A DNA stretch of 15,621 bases, from the NCBI GenBank assembly GCA_023434145.1, contig JAEYTI010000074.1, forward strand, positions 1-15,621, read 5' to 3'. The stretch is from Chloroflexota bacterium. Its GTDB lineage: Bacteria > Chloroflexota > Anaerolineae > Anaerolineales > Anaerolineaceae. Both the position numbers and the translations under genes were made by a program. Within the stretch, counting starts at the first letter, position 1. Each line of letters starts with the position of its first letter. This document shows positions 12,960 to 15,621 of the stretch, piece after piece. The notes beneath the pieces were generated by a model, which saw nothing but the letters and a program-made list of their open reading frames with translations, did no database searches and was not told the origin of the DNA.

Positions 12960-13609
12960 TCAAGCAGATGCCAGGCGGCACGGCGCAGGTAGGTGCGCGC
13001 CGTCAACATCTTGCCACCGCGCGGACCCTGCGCGGGGATGCCATCACGAACAGCAGCTTCCAGCGCTTCTAGCGACATGTGGCGCGCCCGCTCGATCCGA
13101 GCTTGGACGGGTTCGGGCATATCCGGCTCAGCAGGGAGCTTCTGCCCGATCCTGTTGAAGTAGCCGCGGTTGGATTCAATCGCGTGCCGGATAATATCCT
13201 CCAGGTCGCGCCCGCCGCCGCGCGGGCCTTTACGCAGCTCTTTGCCTTCGGCTTTGCGCGCAGCATCCGCCAGCGCTAACCAGCAAGCGTCGAGAATTTT
13301 CAGTAGATCGGGCAGGTCTTTCTCGGTCGCGGCTTCGCGGTCGATCAAAGGTGGGGTATCCGGTCCGCCAAACTCGGTGGATGATGTGCCTGGATACTCC
13401 TCAGTCACTTTAAAATCTTCAACACTCTGGGGCGGCTTGAAGTCGACTTTGCCCAGCTTCATCGCTGCGGCATAGCGCGGCGCATAATCGAGCAGCATTT
13501 GGGCCGCCTCAGATGGGTCTTTAATCACCCTTCCCCAGCCGGGCCAATCAACGGCTCCGGCGTAGCTCTTCTTCTGACCGATTTCCAGGTACATGGGATA
13601 TGCTGCCAT
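12923..13609 (-). CDS. DinB-like (YfiT/DinB superfamily) protein
   Basis: This 228-aa protein probably has a four-helix DinB-type fold. The N-terminal part MYLEIGQKKSYAGAVDWPGWGR and a LLDYAPRYAA segment match a conserved family found in actinobacteria and Chloroflexota, and the C-terminal RAAWHLLDHVWEIEDR resembles the last DinB helix with its histidine. DinB-like enzymes are metal-dependent and often use low-molecular-weight thiols; the reaction of this branch is unknown. The ATG at 13609 (MAAYP) was chosen because GAGG lies five bases upstream; 25 further upstream residues in frame look non-coding and would cover the leader. A TATAAT promoter lies 45 bases upstream. The stop lies inside the 3' end of the glycosyltransferase gene on the other strand. 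Confidence 0.75.
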   Translation of the reverse strand: MAAYPMYLEIGQKKSYAGAVDWPGWGRVIKDPSEAAQMLLDYAPRYAAAMKLGKVDFKPPQSVEDFKVTEEYPGTSSTEFGGPDTPPLIDREAATEKDLPDLLKILDACWLALADAARKAEGKELRKGPRGGGRDLEDIIRHAIESNRGYFNRIGQKLPAEPDMPEPVQARIERARHMSLEALEAAVRDGIPAQGPRGGKMLTARTYLRRAAWHLLDHVWEIEDRVVS

Positions 13610-13654
13610 ACAACCTCGCTGTCTTGAAAGGTTTCTCAAATTTCCCCCTGTACG

Positions 13655-13684
13655 ATTATAGGGAAAACAAGCCGTTTTGTACAC
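13655..13684 (-). promoter_or_regulatory. Putative promoter of the DinB-like gene
   Basis: On the minus strand a perfect TATAAT (13655-13660) is preceded at 18 bases by TGTACA, a 4 of 6 match to TTGACA. The predicted transcript starts about 40 bases before the ATG at 13609 and includes its GAGG site. Two leftward terminator-like hairpins lie upstream of it. Confidence 0.5.
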
Positions 13685-13708
13685 TATCGCCTAAAAATGG
13701 GTTGGGGA

Positions 13709-13769
13709 AAAAGTTGTCAGGTTGTGAAGGGATGTGCTGCGCACATCCCTTCACAACCTGACAACTTTT
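13709..13769. repeat. 29-bp perfect inverted repeat with 3-base loop, flanked by direct repeats
   Basis: Positions 13709-13737 are exactly complementary to 13741-13769, with only TGC between them. The arms contain GTTGTCAGGTTGTGAAGG and its complement. Each side has a 10-base direct repeat CTAAAAATGG (13691-13700 and 13779-13788). Outside the stem the leftward direction reads TTTTTCCCC and the rightward TTTTG, so it could terminate transcription, better leftward. The length, perfection and flanking repeats also fit a small palindromic mobile or repetitive element. It lies between divergent genes. Confidence 0.7.
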
Positions 13770-13823
13770 GCGTGCGCCCTAAAAATGGTTGCGATTCAGA
13801 TGGTTGGGGATGGGGCAAGGCGT

Positions 13824-13848
13824 AAAAAACGGGTGATTTTATCACCCG
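13824..13848 (-). terminator. Leftward terminator-like hairpin in the divergent region
   Basis: CGGGTGAT (13830-13837) pairs with ATCACCCG (13841-13848) around a 3-base loop, and leftward it runs into TTTTTT (complement of 13824-13829). This is a standard intrinsic terminator for the minus strand. No gene on that strand lies upstream of it here, so it would stop antisense transcription from the CAP gene or act as an attenuator of a long leader. Confidence 0.5.
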
Positions 13849-13870
13849 AGAAGCAGGTCCAATTAATGTA

Positions 13871-13893
13871 TTGACAAATTTCCCCGTTATAAT
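13871..13893 (+). promoter_or_regulatory. Promoter boxes immediately before the CAP/LysM gene
   Basis: A consensus TTGACA (13871-13876) and a consensus TATAAT (13888-13893) are both present, but the 11-base spacer is far shorter than the usual 17. The TATAAT directly abuts the ATG at 13894, and the in-frame GTG at 13900 lies exactly six bases after it, where transcription should begin. No Shine-Dalgarno site precedes either start. A -10-driven leaderless mRNA is therefore likely. Confidence 0.5.
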
Positions 13894-15351
13894 ATGCGTG
13901 TGCACCCAAAAAACATCATCCGCTTCTTCCTCATTCTGATCCTCCTAGCGGGCAGCTTTGGAAGCCTCTCGGCTACCGCCCCGGTCTCCGCTGCTGACGT
14001 GGCACTGGAACCGGCGGGGGAAGTCACCGCCTACGAGTTGATCATTGCCATGAACCAGCTCCGCATGTCGTACGGGCTGTCCGCGCTGATCGAAGACCCG
14101 ATCATTAACGCCGTGGCACAGTCGACGGCGCAGATTATGGCCGATAACCAGATGTCGTGGCATATCGGTGACGTTTCGGGGCGCTTGCAGTCTGCCGGGT
14201 ACGGCGGCGGCGCTAAAGTGTGGGGCACCGAAAACTTCGCGGTCGGCAACCCTGGCATCGACGAGATCATGGTGATGTGGGCAGACCCGTCGCACATGAT
14301 CCCCGCGGTGAACCCGGCTTACTGCCACGTGGGCGCGGGTACGGCACGCTCCGCCAACGGCATGACGTACTTCGTGCTGCAAGCGGCTTACACCAGCAGC
14401 AATTCTTGCGGCGAGTACAAAGCTCCAGATGGATGGGCGACGGCCCCGGCCTCGGGCAACCCAGGTGGCAGCAAGAACCCCGGCGTGCCAGGCTTTATTG
14501 TGCCGGTCAAGATCGCCACGCCCGACGCGGACGGAAATATCTACCACGTTGTACAGGCCGGGCAGTCCTTCTGGGCCATCGCCATTGCCTATCAGGTAAC
14601 GATCAAAGACATCGAAACCTGGAACAATATCTCCAAAGACTCCAAGCTGCAGATTGGGCAAAAGCTGCTGATCCCTGGGCCAAACACCAAAGGCTTTGCC
14701 ACCCCCACACCCATGGGTATGATCCTCTTAGCCCAGCCAGACAAAGATGGCAAGGTGATCCACGAGGTGCAGGCTTACCAGACACTCAGCACCATTGGAT
14801 CAGCGTATAAAGTGGAGGTGAACACCATCCTGGCGCTGAACGGTATTCAAGAGGATTGGCCGCTGCAAATTGGGCAAAAGCTGGTGATCGAACCCAGCAA
14901 GGTGACCCCCAGCCCCACCCCGCGTCCGCTGACCCCGGTGGAAAAGCTAACCCCTGCCGCGGATGGCAAATACTACCACACCGTGCAGAGTGGCGAGACG
15001 CTTTCGTGGATCGCCGGGCTGTACGAGGTGCAGCTCGATGACCTGATGATGTGGAACAAGCTGAATGCCAACTCGATCCTCTTCCCAGACCAAAAGCTGC
15101 TGCTGCAAGTGACCCCGCCCGCAACGATCACGCCCACCCCTGAACCTGCCACAGCCACACCTACCATCACCAATACGCTTCCGGCAACGGCCACCCAAAC
15201 GCTAGAACCCACCAAACCCGCAACACCCACCCCCACACCTGAGCCGGCGGATGCGGCAGAGGCAGGCTCGATCATGTTCTTCGCGCTGGTAGGGCTGGTG
15301 GCTGCTAGCGGGGTGACCCTGGCCATCTGGGCGGGCAGCAGAAAGAAATAG
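13894..15351 (+). CDS. Secreted, membrane-anchored CAP (SCP/PR1) domain protein with three LysM repeats
   Basis: This 485-aa surface protein begins with a Sec signal (about 1-33, cleavage after PVSA). A CAP domain spans 45-168 with candidate site residues H90, E113 and H145 and a likely disulfide C144-C172. Three LysM modules follow at about 217-260, 288-332 and 361-404, each opening with Y/IHxVQ and closing with IGQKLLI-like ends; these bind peptidoglycan or chitin-type glycans. Linkers and the stretch 406-452 are rich in Thr and Pro. A hydrophobic segment (458-480) and the tail GSRKK anchor the C-terminus, without an LPXTG motif. Bacterial CAP proteins have no agreed activity. The listed ATG adjoins TATAAT; the GTG at 13900, two codons later, may be the true leaderless start. 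A terminator follows the stop. Confidence 0.9.
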   Translation: MRVHPKNIIRFFLILILLAGSFGSLSATAPVSAADVALEPAGEVTAYELIIAMNQLRMSYGLSALIEDPIINAVAQSTAQIMADNQMSWHIGDVSGRLQSAGYGGGAKVWGTENFAVGNPGIDEIMVMWADPSHMIPAVNPAYCHVGAGTARSANGMTYFVLQAAYTSSNSCGEYKAPDGWATAPASGNPGGSKNPGVPGFIVPVKIATPDADGNIYHVVQAGQSFWAIAIAYQVTIKDIETWNNISKDSKLQIGQKLLIPGPNTKGFATPTPMGMILLAQPDKDGKVIHEVQAYQTLSTIGSAYKVEVNTILALNGIQEDWPLQIGQKLVIEPSKVTPSPTPRPLTPVEKLTPAADGKYYHTVQSGETLSWIAGLYEVQLDDLMMWNKLNANSILFPDQKLLLQVTPPATITPTPEPATATPTITNTLPATATQTLEPTKPATPTPTPEPADAAEAGSIMFFALVGLVAASGVTLAIWAGSRKK

Positions 15352-15368
15352 GTTATATCGGATCTTAC

Positions 15369-15399
15369 AACGACCGTGAAGGTTTCTCACGGTCGTTTT
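15369..15399 (+). terminator. Intrinsic terminator of the CAP/LysM gene
   Basis: An 11-bp perfect stem (15369-15379 with 15387-15397, AACGACCGTGA and TCACGGTCGTT) and a 7-base loop run into TTTT, 17 bases after the stop codon. Confidence 0.85.
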
Positions 15400-15440
15400 G
15401 GAATTCTGATAAAGAAACACCGCAACGGCTCAGTCGCGAG

Positions 15441-15470
15441 GCGATTGTGTGAATCGCGGGCTTTGCCCGC
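15441..15470. repeat. Two adjoining small inverted repeats
   Basis: GCGATT-GTGTG-AATCGC (15441-15457) is directly joined to GCGGGC-TTT-GCCCGC (15456-15470), overlapping by two bases. No T tract follows. The compact GC-rich double hairpin resembles repetitive extragenic palindromes; whether it recurs in the genome cannot be seen here. Confidence 0.4.
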
Positions 15471-15601
15471 CCGATAGGGGTGAGCAGTTACGAAACACCT
15501 TACAACAACTTAACGTAATATATATTTTTCACAAAAGCAGTAGCGTTGCATTTCAGTTACAACTATACTGATACAATCAGCGACAGAATAGGGGGCAATT
15601 A

Positions 15602-15621
15602 GTGGCTGGGATCTCCTTATC
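15602..15621 (+). CDS. Possible first codons of a gene continuing off the window
   Basis: A GTG at 15602 follows AGGGGG (15590-15595) at six bases and begins M-A-G-I-S-L before the edge. The rest of the gap 15400-15601 is AT-rich with no other gene, as expected for a promoter region. Six codons are too few to be sure. Confidence 0.3.

Noticed and set aside
13610..13684. 25-residue N-terminal extension of the DinB-like protein
   Set aside because: It covers the TATAAT promoter box, reads as unconserved Cys/Arg-rich sequence, and the ATG at 13609 has a GAGG site.
13717..13905. 62-codon minus-strand frame in the divergent region
   Set aside because: It is mostly the perfect palindrome and promoter sequence, with no coding signal.
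15115..15250. Apparent tandem DNA repeats in the CAP gene
   Set aside because: They are Thr/Pro codon runs of a surface-protein linker, with no regular DNA unit.
1..15621. CRISPR array, tRNA, rRNA, prophage or complete insertion sequence
   Set aside because: Looked for on both strands; no regularly spaced repeats, cloverleaf, ribosomal sequence or transposase/integrase was seen.

Overview
The window looks like a chromosomal segment of a Chloroflexota bacterium, most probably Anaerolineae-like. This is an inference from style, not from a marker gene: moderately high GC; good Shine-Dalgarno sites mixed with TTG starts; a very large MalT-type LuxR regulator; a DUF4386-like membrane protein beside flavodoxin-domain proteins; and a secreted CAP/LysM protein with Thr-Pro-rich linkers and a C-terminal membrane anchor. 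No rRNA, tRNA, CRISPR array, phage gene or complete insertion sequence was seen.

Left part (1-4860). The tail of an upstream transcription unit ends in an intrinsic terminator, followed by a hairpin and a rightward gene for a thioredoxin fused to a two-helix membrane domain. Facing it is a tightly packed six-gene leftward operon (4758 to 721), read in this order: six-helix membrane protein, 78-aa unknown protein, cytoplasmic flavodoxin-domain protein, Tat-exported flavodoxin-domain paralogue, PhnP-like metallo-beta-lactamase-fold hydrolase, APH-type small-molecule kinase. Three of the five junctions are 4-base stop/start overlaps, so the products are probably made in a coordinated way. The theme is redox chemistry on both sides of the membrane, with no recognised overall pathway.

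Middle (4888-8188). A 930-residue ATP-dependent LuxR/MalT-type regulator is read leftward and closed by a 34-base perfect hairpin terminator. Its promoter region carries a TATAAT box and a dyad/direct-repeat element. It lies in a 508-base AT-richer intergenic stretch, which also holds a tiny ORF with an excellent ribosome binding site ahead of the next operon.

Right part (8189-12959). This rightward operon holds two ABC half-transporters overlapping by ATGA, whose motifs fit a heterodimeric exporter with one consensus and one degenerate ATP site, followed by a GT-C/GT87-like polytopic glycosyltransferase. The last gene runs 37 bases into the convergent gene for a DinB-like protein.

Right end (12923-15621). 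The DinB-like gene diverges from a gene for a secreted, membrane-anchored CAP domain protein with three LysM repeats. The 284-base divergent region holds a 29-bp perfect inverted repeat flanked by 10-base direct repeats, a second leftward terminator-like hairpin, and a TATAAT box so close to the CAP gene that the mRNA may be leaderless. A terminator, small hairpins and the possible first codons of another gene end the window.

The best candidates for something undescribed are the six-gene two-flavodoxin operon, the 29-bp palindrome element, the leader ORF before the ABC operon and the possible leaderless start.
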